Source of the DNA: Deinococcus sp. AJ005
GTDB taxonomy: Bacteria > Deinococcota > Deinococci > Deinococcales > Deinococcaceae
DNA length: 64,000 bases
Direction: 5' to 3'
NCBI RefSeq assembly: GCF_009017495.1
Contig: NZ_CP044990.1
Coordinates: forward strand, 701,001 to 765,000
Shown here: in pieces, positions 41,254 through 51,707 of the stretch
Layout: each line of letters starts with the position of its first letter
Numbering within the stretch: position 1 is the stretch's first letter
Notes under the pieces: model-generated
What the model was told of the DNA's origin: nothing
Databases searched by the model: none
Seen by the model: the letters and a program-made list of their open reading frames with translations, nothing else
Made by a program: the position numbers and the translations under genes

Positions 41254-42717
41254 ATGCCTCAACTCGTCCCACCGGATGTCGCCTTTCTGCCCATGCTGCC
41301 CATTTTGCTGGTGCTGGCTGGCGCGCTCATCAGCACTTTGCTGGGTTTCTGGGTCAGCCGCCGCACGCTGACCGCTATCAACATTGTCACCGTGATCCTG
41401 TCCGGCGCGAGCATGATGTACCTGTGGAACCGGGGCCTGACTTCCTTTGCCGGAAGCTTGCAGGCCGACAACGCCGCCGTTCTGCTGGGCCTGACCATTC
41501 TGGTGGGCACCCTGATGACCCTGCTGGTGTCGCTGGATACCGCGTGGCGCGAGCGGGTGTCCTTTCCCGAATTCGACGCCATGATGATGTACGCCGTGAC
41601 CGGCTGCCTGCTGATCGTCTTTTCCGGTGATCTGATCATCATGCTGATCGGGCTGGAGATCATGAGTCTGGCGGGCTATGTCCTCGCCACCTTCCAGGGT
41701 TCGCGCCGCGCCGAGGAATCGGGCCTGAAGTACTTCCTGCTGGGCGCGGTGGGCAGCGCCACCCTCATTTACGGCATTGCCTTCGTGTACGGCGCAACTG
41801 GCAGCCTCAACTACGCCGCCATTGCCGCCAAGGTGGGCAGCGTGAGCAACCTGACGCCCGACAACGCGGGCATTCTGGTGGGCGGCAGTCTGTTGCTGCT
41901 GGCGGGCTTCGGCTTCAAGATCGCCCTGGTTCCCTTTCACCAGTGGACGCCCGATGTGTACAGCGGCACGTCCACCACCACCTTCCTCTTCCTGAGTACC
42001 GTGATCAAGGTGGCCGCCTTCGCCGGAATGCTGCGCGTCTTTGGTGGCGCGCTGCACGATGCGCCCGGCTGGACCAGCGTCTTGCAGGTGCTGACGGCGG
42101 CCACGCTGATCATCGGGAACACGGCGGCGCTGCTCCAGGTCAATTTCAAGCGCATGCTGGCGTATTCCGCCGTGGCCCACACTGGTTTCCTGGCGATGTG
42201 CCTGCTGGGCACCCCCGAACTGGGCGGCGCGGCGCTGGGCTACTACCTGCTGGTCTACACCCTGATGACGGGCGCTGCCCTGGCCGTCCTGGCCGCCCTC
42301 CAGCGCACCGAGGCTGGATTTGAGATCAGTGACATGCGCGGGCTGTACTACCGCCATCCCGGCTACGCCATCGCGCTCTCGGTGTGTCTGGCGTCGCTGG
42401 CGGGTCTGCCCCCCTTCGCGGGATTCTTTGGCAAGTATCTGGCCTTCCAGGCTGCGTTCCAGAACGGCTACGTGTGGATCAGCGTGCTGGCCGCGATCAC
42501 CAGTGTGGCCGCCCTGATCTATTACCTGCGTCCCGCCATGCTGATGTTCATGCCAGACCGCACCCCGGCGCGGGAATACCTGCACGGCCAGCGCTTCCCT
42601 ACCACCTTTACCGTGGGGCTGGGCGTGGCGGGCATCACCGTGCTGGGCATCCTGCCGAACGTCTGGTATAGCTGGGTGGCCAATCCGGCGATCTGGCAGT
42701 TTTTAGCTGGGCGCTAG
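41254..42717 (+). CDS. nuoN: NADH-quinone oxidoreductase subunit N
   Basis: A 487-residue antiporter-like membrane subunit, last gene of the nuo operon. Signature segments are GLEIMSLAGYVLATFQGSRR, EESGLKYFLLGAVGSATLIY, FKIALVPFHQWTPDVYSGT and MLAYSAVAHTGFLAM. It starts one base after the nuoM stop with GGAGGCAAC just before. A strong intrinsic terminator follows the stop. Confidence 0.97.
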   Translation: MPQLVPPDVAFLPMLPILLVLAGALISTLLGFWVSRRTLTAINIVTVILSGASMMYLWNRGLTSFAGSLQADNAAVLLGLTILVGTLMTLLVSLDTAWRERVSFPEFDAMMMYAVTGCLLIVFSGDLIIMLIGLEIMSLAGYVLATFQGSRRAEESGLKYFLLGAVGSATLIYGIAFVYGATGSLNYAAIAAKVGSVSNLTPDNAGILVGGSLLLLAGFGFKIALVPFHQWTPDVYSGTSTTTFLFLSTVIKVAAFAGMLRVFGGALHDAPGWTSVLQVLTAATLIIGNTAALLQVNFKRMLAYSAVAHTGFLAMCLLGTPELGGAALGYYLLVYTLMTGAALAVLAALQRTEAGFEISDMRGLYYRHPGYAIALSVCLASLAGLPPFAGFFGKYLAFQAAFQNGYVWISVLAAITSVAALIYYLRPAMLMFMPDRTPAREYLHGQRFPTTFTVGLGVAGITVLGILPNVWYSWVANPAIWQFLAGR

Positions 42718-42730
42718 ACGTTCTTCTCAC

Positions 42731-42766
42731 TTCCCCCTGTCCCATGCGGAGAGGGGGTTTTCTTTG
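42731..42766 (+). terminator. Intrinsic terminator of the nuo operon
   Basis: CCCCCT (42733-42738) pairs with AGGGGG (42752-42757) around a 13-base loop, followed by TTTTCTTT. It ends the 16-gene unit. Confidence 0.75.
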
Positions 42767-42834
42767 GTCAGATTGTTGACACTGTCTAAAGCCTCGCCGT
42801 AGGCGTTCACGCAGGAGGGGCGGTGGCCTGTCCC

Positions 42835-42840
42835 TAGACT
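42835..42840 (+). promoter_or_regulatory. -10 box TAGACT of the sugar-oxidation cluster
   Basis: TAGACT is followed by 7 bases and then an ATG (42848) that opens a 12-codon upstream frame, not the first gene itself. It probably drives the five-gene cluster that follows. Confidence 0.55.
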
Positions 42841-42847
42841 GGACGGC

Positions 42848-42886
42848 ATGCCCAATTTGAGTGAAGGTCAAGGGATTCGCTTGTGA
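42848..42886 (+). CDS. 12-codon upstream ORF (MPNLSEGQGIRL)
   Basis: ATG 42848 sits 7 bases after a TAGACT -10 box, where leaderless translation would start. The frame encodes MPNLSEGQGIRL and stops at TGA 42884-42886, overlapping the GTG (42883) of the next gene. Translation of this mini-ORF could deliver ribosomes to the gene behind it, which lacks a good ribosome site of its own. I see no run of regulatory codons. It is also possible that it is chance; conservation would decide. Confidence 0.4.
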   Translation: MPNLSEGQGIRL

Positions 42887-43413
42887 CGACAAAGGAGAGA
42901 GAGGCCATCCTCGCCATGCTGAATTCGGCGCACGTCACGGAGCCGACGCGGCGGGCGCTGCTAGAACGGCTGAATGCCCGGTATGGGCATGAGTTTTTTG
43001 ATGAGGTGGAGTTCGGGCGGTTGCGAGCGCTGGCCGTGCGCCTCGTGCCCCATGACCCTGCCGAGATGGATCTGGCAGGAACAGTGGACCATCGTCTGAT
43101 CGTGGGCATCGGTGACGGCTGGCGTTATGCCGACGCTCTGCCAGATGGGGAGGCGTACCGGGAACTGCTGGCCGCGTTGCCTGAAGGGTTTGAGACTCTG
43201 AATGGCGATGCTCAGGATGCCGCCATCCCCGCTGTTCAGTCCTCCCACCCGCACGCCTTTGAAGACCTGCTGGCGGAATTGACTGAGGCGTTCATGGCCC
43301 ACCCGGTGACCCAGTACCGCTTCGGCTACGCGGGCTTCGCGGACGCGCCCGAGTGGCCCCACGTCGGCCCTAACGAGCTTGAGCCGAGGGAGGAAGCGTA
43401 TGGCCCCCGCTAA
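42883..43413 (+). CDS. Gluconate 2-dehydrogenase subunit 3-like protein
   Basis: A 176-residue protein resembling the small subunit of membrane-bound FAD sugar/gluconate dehydrogenases. Supporting features are its helical N-terminus, the LRALAVRLVPHD segment and its position directly in front of a GMC-family FAD subunit. In this family the small subunit helps export and mature the FAD subunit. I see no clear Tat signal here. GTG 42883 overlaps a short upstream ORF; its stop overlaps the next gene by 14 bases. No cytochrome c subunit is nearby. Family call is moderately sure. Confidence 0.7.
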   Translation: MTTKEREAILAMLNSAHVTEPTRRALLERLNARYGHEFFDEVEFGRLRALAVRLVPHDPAEMDLAGTVDHRLIVGIGDGWRYADALPDGEAYRELLAALPEGFETLNGDAQDAAIPAVQSSHPHAFEDLLAELTEAFMAHPVTQYRFGYAGFADAPEWPHVGPNELEPREEAYGPR

Positions 43414-44941
43414 CGCATTGCCCACCGATCTGGACGTGCTGGTGATCGGTACAGGTGCGGGGGGCGCGCCGCTGCTGGCGCGGCTGGCGCAGGCTGGCCT
43501 GAAGGTGGCCGCGCTGGAAGCAGGCGTGCGTCATCCCCCCGAAGGCATCGCCACCGACGAAGTGGCGCAGTTGGGGCTGTTCTGGACGGATGAGCGGCTG
43601 TCGGCAGGTAATGATCCGGTAGGCTTCGGGCGCAACAACAGCGGGCGCGGCGTGGGCGGCAGCACCCTGCATTACACCGCCTACACACCGCGCGCCCAGC
43701 CAGACGACTTAAAACTGCGAACTGAGTTCGGGCAGGGCGAGGACTGGCCGCTGGAATTCTCTGAGCTGGAGCCGTATTACGATGAGCTGGAGTATTTCCT
43801 GGGCGTCTCCGGCCCTGAGAATTATCCGTGGGGGCCGCAGCGCAAAAGCTCCTACCGTCACCCGCCGTTGCCGCTGAACGGGGCCGCCCGATTGATGCAG
43901 AAAGCCTGCGCCGAGATCGGCATGAAGACCTCGCCCGCCGCCAACGCCGCCCTCAGCCGCCCGCAGGAGCAGGAGGGCTACGGCACGCGCCACACCTGCA
44001 CCAACCGGGGCTTCTGTCAGGCGGGCTGTTCCATTGGCGCGAAGGCCAGCATGGACGTGACCTTCCTGGCACTGGCCGAATCGCTGGGCGCGCAGATCGT
44101 GGATGGCGCGCAGGTGACGGCCCTGACCATGAAAGACGGGCGCGTGACGGGCGCTGAATTCATGCGTGGACAGGAGCTTGAGCATCTCTCCGCCAAGACC
44201 GTCATCCTCGCCGCCGGAGCGGTGGAAACGCCGCGCCTGCTGCTGATGAACGGCCTCGCCAACAGCAGCGGGCAGGTGGGCCGCAACTTCATGGCGCATG
44301 TGGGGATGCAGGTCTGGGGGCAGGTAGACGATGATCTGCGCCCCTACAAGGGCATTCCCGGCGGCCTGATCAGCGAGGACACCCACCGCGTTCCTGGCCT
44401 GATCGGCGGCTACCTGCTGCAATCGCTGGGCGTGATGCCCGTGACCTACGCCACCCAGTACGCGCGCGGCACGCTGAAGTGGGGGCCAGAGCTGGTGCAG
44501 CACCTGCGGGGCTACAACCACGTCGCCGGAATCAACGTGCTGGGCGAGTGCCTGCCCTACGAACATAATTATCTGGAACTCTCCGATGAGCTGGACGGGC
44601 GCGGGCTGCCCAAGCCGCGTATTCACTTCTCCTTCGGTGAGAACGAGAAGAAGATGAATGCCCACGCCGAGGCATTGATGCGTGACTTGTGGGGCCGGAT
44701 CGGCGCGCGGGACGTGTGGGCGCTGCCTCGCGCCGCGCACACGCTGGGAACGGCACGGATGGGTGCAGACCCCGAAACCAGCGTCGTTAATCCCTTTGGC
44801 CGCACGCACGACATTGAAAACCTGTGGATCTGCGACAACTCCACCTTCACTAGTTCTCTAAGCGTCAATCCCGCCCTGACCCAGATGGCCCTGAGCCTGC
44901 GAACGGCGGACGCGTTGGTTGAGGGTTTGAAGCAGGCGTGA
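43400..44941 (+). CDS. GMC-family FAD oxidoreductase
   Basis: A 513-residue flavin oxidoreductase of the gluconate/sugar dehydrogenase type. The N-terminal dinucleotide fold has VLVIGTGAGGAPLLARLA, then GGSTLHYTAY. A Cys-rich loop (HTCTNRGFCQAGCSIGAKAS) is typical of the bacterial GMC group that reduces cytochromes. The C-terminal part has the active-site His in RAAHTLGTARMG and the ending NPALTQMALSLRTAD. GGGAGGAAG precedes ATG 43400, which lies inside the previous gene. Substrate is probably a sugar, sugar acid or polyol; neighbours support this but do not define it. Confidence 0.88.
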   Translation: MAPANALPTDLDVLVIGTGAGGAPLLARLAQAGLKVAALEAGVRHPPEGIATDEVAQLGLFWTDERLSAGNDPVGFGRNNSGRGVGGSTLHYTAYTPRAQPDDLKLRTEFGQGEDWPLEFSELEPYYDELEYFLGVSGPENYPWGPQRKSSYRHPPLPLNGAARLMQKACAEIGMKTSPAANAALSRPQEQEGYGTRHTCTNRGFCQAGCSIGAKASMDVTFLALAESLGAQIVDGAQVTALTMKDGRVTGAEFMRGQELEHLSAKTVILAAGAVETPRLLLMNGLANSSGQVGRNFMAHVGMQVWGQVDDDLRPYKGIPGGLISEDTHRVPGLIGGYLLQSLGVMPVTYATQYARGTLKWGPELVQHLRGYNHVAGINVLGECLPYEHNYLELSDELDGRGLPKPRIHFSFGENEKKMNAHAEALMRDLWGRIGARDVWALPRAAHTLGTARMGADPETSVVNPFGRTHDIENLWICDNSTFTSSLSVNPALTQMALSLRTADALVEGLKQA

Positions 44942-44969
44942 TTCAGCAAAGTCTGTAGTTGGCTTTTAG

Positions 44970-45002
44970 CCCCTCCCTCCTTGTGGGGGAGGTTGGGAGG
45001 GG
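44970..45002. repeat. Short palindromic intergenic element
   Basis: CCCCTCCC (44970-44977) is inverted as GGGAGGGG (44995-45002), with an inner CTCC/GGAG pairing around TTGTGG. The arms resemble those of the larger palindrome near 23.6 kb. It lies in the 116-base gap between the GMC and Gfo/Idh genes and could attenuate transcription or be a dispersed repeat. Confidence 0.45.
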
Positions 45003-45057
45003 GAACCGCAAACGCCTTCCCAGCGGTACTCGAATAACTTTCTACAAAGGAGTCCCC

Positions 45058-46197
45058 ATGACCAATCAGAACACCAAAAACACCGCCGAACGTAAAGACC
45101 TTCAGCCCCTGCCCAAACCCAAGAAAGAGCAGGTTGGCTACGCCGTGCTGGGCATCGGCGCGCTGACCATCGACGAATTGCTGCCCGCCTTCGCCGTGGG
45201 CCAGCGTTCCAAATTGGCCGCCGTCGTCAGCGATGACCACGAGAAAGCCGTGGCAACTGCTCTCGCTTACGGTCTGACTGAGGCCGACGCCTACGACTAT
45301 GACCGCTTTGAGGAACTCCAGAGCCGTGCCGATGTTCACGCCGTCTATATCGTGTTGCCCAATACCCTGCACCGCGAGTACACCGAGCGGGCCGCGAAAA
45401 TCGGCAAGCATGTGCTGAGCGAGAAACCGCTGGCCGGGAATCTGGAGGACGCTGAGGCGATGGTCAGGGTCTGCGCCGAACACGGCGTCAAGCTGATGAC
45501 CGCTTACCGCTGCCAGTACACCCCCCACCACTGGCGGGCGCGGGATCTGATCCAGAACGGCGAGTTGGGCAAAGTGAAGCTGATCCACTCGGTCAACGTG
45601 CAACTGGAAACAGACCCGGACCAGTGGCGGCTCAAGGACAAGCTGGCGGGCGGCGGTTCGTTGCTGGACGTGGGCCTGTACTGTCTGAACACCATCCGTT
45701 TCCTGCTGGCCGAGGAGCCGTCCGAGGTTTACGCTCAGACCTTCAGCACGCCGGATGATGAGCGTTTCGGGGAGGTGGAGGAAACCGTGGCGTGGCAGAT
45801 GACCTTCCCCAGCGGCGTGATCGCCCAGTGCATCTGCTCCTACGGCGCGTCCCACACCCGTTCGCTGGACGTGTTCGGCACGGACGCCCGCCTGACACTG
45901 GACCCCGCCTTCGACTACACCGATTTGCGCCTGAAGGTGCAGACCCCGGAAACCGTCACTGAACATCTGTTGCCCGAAATGGACCAGTTCGCGCTGGAAA
46001 TTGACCACTTCTCGGCCTGTATTGAGGAAGACCGCGAGCCGTTCACCCCTGGCGAGGAAGGCTTGCAGGACCAGAAAATCATGGCCGCCATCTACCAGTC
46101 GGCGCGTGAGGGCCAGCCCGTCAAGCTGGAAAAGATAGAGAAGAAGGACGCCTTCCGAGGTTCCCCGCCCAATCAGGACTTTGCCGAGCGGGCCTGA
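45058..46197 (+). CDS. Gfo/Idh/MocA-family sugar oxidoreductase
   Basis: A 379-residue NAD(P)-dependent dehydrogenase. The Rossmann domain begins VGYAVLGIGALTIDELLPAF, with the cofactor/substrate motif HVLSEKPLAGNLEDAEA (EKP). The C-terminal half has GGGSLLDVGLYCLNTIRFLL, the segment that carries catalytic residues in glucose-fructose oxidoreductases. A 25-residue charged N-terminal extension precedes the fold. AAAGGAG 6-8 bases before ATG 45058 fixes the start. It fits a sugar-oxidising cluster with the GMC enzyme; the exact sugar is unknown. Confidence 0.9.
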   Translation: MTNQNTKNTAERKDLQPLPKPKKEQVGYAVLGIGALTIDELLPAFAVGQRSKLAAVVSDDHEKAVATALAYGLTEADAYDYDRFEELQSRADVHAVYIVLPNTLHREYTERAAKIGKHVLSEKPLAGNLEDAEAMVRVCAEHGVKLMTAYRCQYTPHHWRARDLIQNGELGKVKLIHSVNVQLETDPDQWRLKDKLAGGGSLLDVGLYCLNTIRFLLAEEPSEVYAQTFSTPDDERFGEVEETVAWQMTFPSGVIAQCICSYGASHTRSLDVFGTDARLTLDPAFDYTDLRLKVQTPETVTEHLLPEMDQFALEIDHFSACIEEDREPFTPGEEGLQDQKIMAAIYQSAREGQPVKLEKIEKKDAFRGSPPNQDFAERA

Positions 46198-46198
46198 A

Positions 46199-46906
46199 AT
46201 GACGCCTCTCGTTCTGGTTCACGGCTTCGGCACCTCGCGCCACATCTGGCGGCGGGTTCTGGAGGACGTGGAGGCGCTAGCCATTGATCTGATCGGCTTT
46301 GGCGACGCGGTGGCTCAGGGCCGGGCCGGGCAGACGGTGGAGGACATGGCGCAGGCTTTAGCGGACAGGCTGCGTGAGGCGGGCGATGGGCCGTACCGCG
46401 TTGCAGCGCATTCAATGGGTGGGAAAGTGGCCCTGCTGGTGGCCGCCCGAAATCCCGGACTTGTCTCCGAACTGTTTTTAATTGCCCCCTCGCCTCCCAC
46501 GCCTGAGCCAATGGACCCGGAAGGCCGCGCCAAGCTGCGTGCTGCCCACGGGGACCGCGACGCCCTGAACGCCCAGTACCACGACATCACCGTTCAGCCC
46601 ATCCCCCAACAGGATTTCGCGCAACTGGTGCAGGACGGTCTGTGCGCCAGCCGTGACGCCTGGACTGCCTGGCCGGACGTGGGCAGCCGCGAGGATATTT
46701 CCAGCCAACTGGACGGGTTGAACTTACCCATCACCGTCCTTTTCTCGGAAGATGATCCCGCTATTTCGCCCGACACCATCCGCTCGGAAGTGCTGGGGCG
46801 TTTCTTCCAGGCCAAACCGGTTGTCATTCACGGCAGCGGCCACCTGATTCCACTGGAAGACCCGCAGGCGGTTGTGACGCTGCTCGCGGCAAAGGAGAGA
46901 AGATGA
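46199..46906 (+). CDS. Alpha/beta-fold hydrolase
   Basis: A 235-residue hydrolase with the classic triad: oxyanion motif LVHGFGTSRHIW near the start, nucleophile elbow AHSMGGK (Ser at about residue 72), acid in LFSEDDPAI and His in GSGHLIPLED near the end. No signal peptide. It starts 1 base after the previous stop and overlaps the next gene by 4 bases, so it is cotranslated. In this context it may open a lactone produced by the sugar dehydrogenases; that is inference from neighbours, since many esterases look alike. Confidence 0.85.
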   Translation: MTPLVLVHGFGTSRHIWRRVLEDVEALAIDLIGFGDAVAQGRAGQTVEDMAQALADRLREAGDGPYRVAAHSMGGKVALLVAARNPGLVSELFLIAPSPPTPEPMDPEGRAKLRAAHGDRDALNAQYHDITVQPIPQQDFAQLVQDGLCASRDAWTAWPDVGSREDISSQLDGLNLPITVLFSEDDPAISPDTIRSEVLGRFFQAKPVVIHGSGHLIPLEDPQAVVTLLAAKERR

Positions 46907-48450
46907 CCCTGAATTTTAAAGCCAGCGACTTGACCGACGGCGGCATGCACACCTTTGAAGTGGGCGATCAGAAAGTTCTCGTGACGCGTGATGGCGATGA
47001 TTTTCACGCCTTTGATGCCCTCTGCCCGCACGCCGGGGCCGATCTGGGCCAGGGCGTGCGCTGCGGCTCCCGCATCGTCTGCCCGTGGCACCACGCGACA
47101 TTCCATGCAGGCAATGGTTCGCTGATAGAGCCGCCCGCGCTGGAAGGGTTGAAGCAGTACAGTGTGAAGCGCGATGGCGAAAGCCTGAGTGTTGATCTGG
47201 ACGAGGAAATCAAGCCTCAGACCCCAGAACCCAGCCACGAGGATCACCACACCGTCATCATCGGCGGCGGTGCGTCGGGTTTCATGGCGGCGCAGACGCT
47301 TCGGCTCGGCGGCTACGCGGGCAAAATCACCATGCTCACTGCCGAGAACCGCGCCCCCTATGACCGCACCGCGTTGAGCAAGGCATACCTGAGCGGCAAG
47401 AAACCAACCGACAAGCTGGCGCTGGGTGGGGCCGACTGGGCGAAGGAAAACAAGATTGATCTGCGCGAGGGCGTGAAGATCACGAAACTGGACCGGGAAG
47501 CCCACGAAGTCCACGTGAACGGCGACACACTCGGTTTTGATGCTGTCATCGTCGCCACTGGCGCAACGCCCAACACCCTGAGCATCCCCGGCGCTGAACT
47601 GGACGGCCAGTATCAACTCCGCTCTTTCGGCGACGCTGAGAAGTTGAAAGAGGCGGCACAGGGCAAGAATATTGTCATTATCGGCTCTAGCTTCATTGGT
47701 CTGGAAGCGGCGTCCAGCCTGATTGAAGGGGCCGCGTCGGTTACGGTTATCGGACAGGATGCCGAGATTATGAGCCGCGCCCTGACGCCCAAAGTGGGCC
47801 GCGCCATTCGCAAGCTGCATGAGGATAAGGGAGTGAAGTTTCATCTGAAGGCCGAGGTAGAGGCCATTGAAGGTTCCGGGAAAGCCGAGGCCGTGCGCCT
47901 GAAGAGCGGTGAGCGTATTGAGGCTGCTCTGATCGTGCTGGGCATCGGCGTGAAACCCAATTCCGACTTGCTGGCTGACCTCGCCAACGAGAAGGGAGCC
48001 GTCCCTGTGAACACCCATTTGCTAGCTGCGCCGAACGTCTACGCTGTGGGCGATATCGCCCTGGCCCCCACCGTGCTGGGCGAGATGCGTGTGGAACACT
48101 GGCGCGTGGCTTTGCAGGAAGGCATGACCGCCGCGCAGAGCATCCTGAAATCATCTGATCTGGAGCCGATGGATAGGCGTGTACCGTTTTTCTGGACGCA
48201 GCAGTACGGCAAGAGCCTGCGCTACGTGGGCCACGCGGAGAATCTGGACGACACCCATATCTGGGGCAACCCGGACGAGCTGAAGTTCATTGAATTCGCC
48301 TTCAAAGACGGTCAGGCGGTGGCTGCCAGCGGCATGGGCATGGATAAAGACCTCGCTGCATTTGAAGAACTGCTGTTGCTGGGGCGTGCGCCTGGGGCAA
48401 TGGAAATCAGGAAAGGGGAATTCAGTCTGGTGGAGCGATTGAAGGGCTAA
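46903..48450 (+). CDS. Rieske-FAD oxidoreductase (AIFM3-like ferredoxin reductase)
   Basis: A 515-residue fusion. Residues 1-110 are a Rieske 2Fe-2S domain with ligands Cys41/His43 (CPHAG) and Cys60/His63 (CPWHH). From about residue 120 an FAD/NAD(P) pyridine nucleotide-disulfide-type reductase follows: VIIGGGASGFMAAQTLR, VIVATGATPN, IVIIGSSFIGLEAA and YAVGDIALAP. A reductase C-terminal domain (about 410-515) completes it. This layout matches the AIFM3/AIF-like reductases, which pass electrons from NAD(P)H via FAD to the Rieske centre. The ATG overlaps the hydrolase stop. A strong hairpin ends the cluster. Confidence 0.92.
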   Translation: MTLNFKASDLTDGGMHTFEVGDQKVLVTRDGDDFHAFDALCPHAGADLGQGVRCGSRIVCPWHHATFHAGNGSLIEPPALEGLKQYSVKRDGESLSVDLDEEIKPQTPEPSHEDHHTVIIGGGASGFMAAQTLRLGGYAGKITMLTAENRAPYDRTALSKAYLSGKKPTDKLALGGADWAKENKIDLREGVKITKLDREAHEVHVNGDTLGFDAVIVATGATPNTLSIPGAELDGQYQLRSFGDAEKLKEAAQGKNIVIIGSSFIGLEAASSLIEGAASVTVIGQDAEIMSRALTPKVGRAIRKLHEDKGVKFHLKAEVEAIEGSGKAEAVRLKSGERIEAALIVLGIGVKPNSDLLADLANEKGAVPVNTHLLAAPNVYAVGDIALAPTVLGEMRVEHWRVALQEGMTAAQSILKSSDLEPMDRRVPFFWTQQYGKSLRYVGHAENLDDTHIWGNPDELKFIEFAFKDGQAVAASGMGMDKDLAAFEELLLLGRAPGAMEIRKGEFSLVERLKG

Positions 48451-48452
48451 AC

Positions 48453-48489
48453 AACCACAACGCCACCTCCGAGGAAGTGGCGTGTGGTG
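48453..48489 (+). terminator. Hairpin terminating the sugar-oxidation cluster
   Basis: ACGCCAC (48460-48466) pairs with GTGGCGT (48477-48483). The stem extends outward as ACCAC/GTGGT with one bulge, about 12 bp in all. There is no T-run, so it may act with a helper factor or protect the 3' end. Confidence 0.55.
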
Positions 48490-48687
48490 GGGGCGCGGCA
48501 TGCGTCGAAACCGTGGAAATGAAGGGTGAAATGTGCGGTGTCAGCGGTGAGGCGTGCTGGGCGTACCCGGTGAAGGGGTTGACGCCGCCCCAGCGTCCCT
48601 GACTCGCCGGAGCGAGTAGTGCAGCCTTATCCCCGCTGCGAGGTAGGTTTCCGCCCGCACGGACGCGTCCCCGCCTCCACTGTGCGC
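48490..48687. other. Gene-free gap with hairpins
   Basis: No protein-coding gene is evident. Hairpins are ACTCGC-CGGA-GCGAGT (48602-48617, perfect 6-bp stem) and a GCTGGGCG/CGCCCCAGC pairing across about 48557-48595 with one bulge. On the minus strand the DIP1984 frame continues for 48 codons after its TAG. SRP RNA, tmRNA and RNase P core motifs are not present. Confidence 0.4.
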
Positions 48688-49146
48688 CTACGCGGGCAGT
48701 TCGGTCAACCAGTTGAGCTGCTGAATCCCAGTTTCCAGTTCTCGCCGCGTTTTGGCTAGCACGTCCACTTGTTTTTGCAGGTCGCGGGCAGGCATGACGG
48801 ACTGGATGCGAACCTCGCTGTTGCTGTAGCGGGTCTGGCGCTCGGAGGCGGTGGCGGCGGCGCGGCGCAACACTTGCAGGCGCAGGTCCAGCATGTCGCG
48901 GCGGGTCAGGGCGGCGGTCAGGCTCATTCCGTCCGGCAGTGTGGCACTCAGGTTGGCGCGGTGGATGCGGGGGATCAGCAGTTCCAACGCCTCCGTGACT
49001 TCCATGAACTCCTTGAGCAGTTGTTGCGGGTCTTCGCTGGGTTTTTCCCGCTCCTGCACCAGCATGTTCCTGACGATGCGTTCCTCAAGCTGGGCGGCGC
49101 GTTTCTGTAAATCTGCACGGTCAATCAGGGCCTCGGCCAGTTTCAT
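48688..49146 (-). CDS. DIP1984-family protein
   Basis: A 152-residue, largely coiled-coil protein. It matches the DIP1984 family from its start MKLAEALIDRADLQKRAAQL through IPRIHRANLSATLPDG, LTAALTRRDMLDLRLQVLR and the ending IQQLNWLTEL. The function of the family is unknown. The ATG follows a TAGCAT -10 box by 6 bases. It is divergent from mutS2, with only 85 bases between the starts. Confidence 0.85.
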   Translation of the reverse strand: MKLAEALIDRADLQKRAAQLEERIVRNMLVQEREKPSEDPQQLLKEFMEVTEALELLIPRIHRANLSATLPDGMSLTAALTRRDMLDLRLQVLRRAAATASERQTRYSNSEVRIQSVMPARDLQKQVDVLAKTRRELETGIQQLNWLTELPA

Positions 49147-49152
49147 GACGGC

Positions 49153-49158
49153 ATGCTA
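49153..49158 (-). promoter_or_regulatory. -10 box TAGCAT of the DIP1984 gene (leaderless type)
   Basis: On the minus strand TAGCAT, 6 bases, then ATG. Confidence 0.5.
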
Positions 49159-49231
49159 AAGCGCCCGTCGCCCCGCTAAGCCACAAGGCGCACGATTTCT
49201 TGCCCTCCGCGTTGTTATGCTCAGCCTTGAA

Positions 49232-51532
<2,301 letters not shown>

Positions 51533-51707
51533 ATGGAGGAGGCTGGTTTTCCCCTTCTCCATCTGTGCGGAACGGGTCCAGCCGCCTGCGGAGGAGCGCC
51601 GCGAAAAGGGCGGGGAAGAGGAGGCCACCGGGCACGTCGAAAACCCATACCTCCTGCCCGGCTCTGGCGTGCTACCTTCTGCGCCGTGATGGCCCTGTGA
51701 CCCTTTC

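Noticed and set aside
48490..48687. SRP RNA, tmRNA or RNase P RNA
   Set aside because: The GGAAGG-type SRP tetraloop core, the tmRNA end and the RNase P core segments are absent.
48540..48690. 48-codon in-frame continuation of the DIP1984 gene past its TAG
   Set aside because: The family normally ends near NWLTEL, just before the TAG, so the extension is not needed; open frames are common by chance at this G+C.
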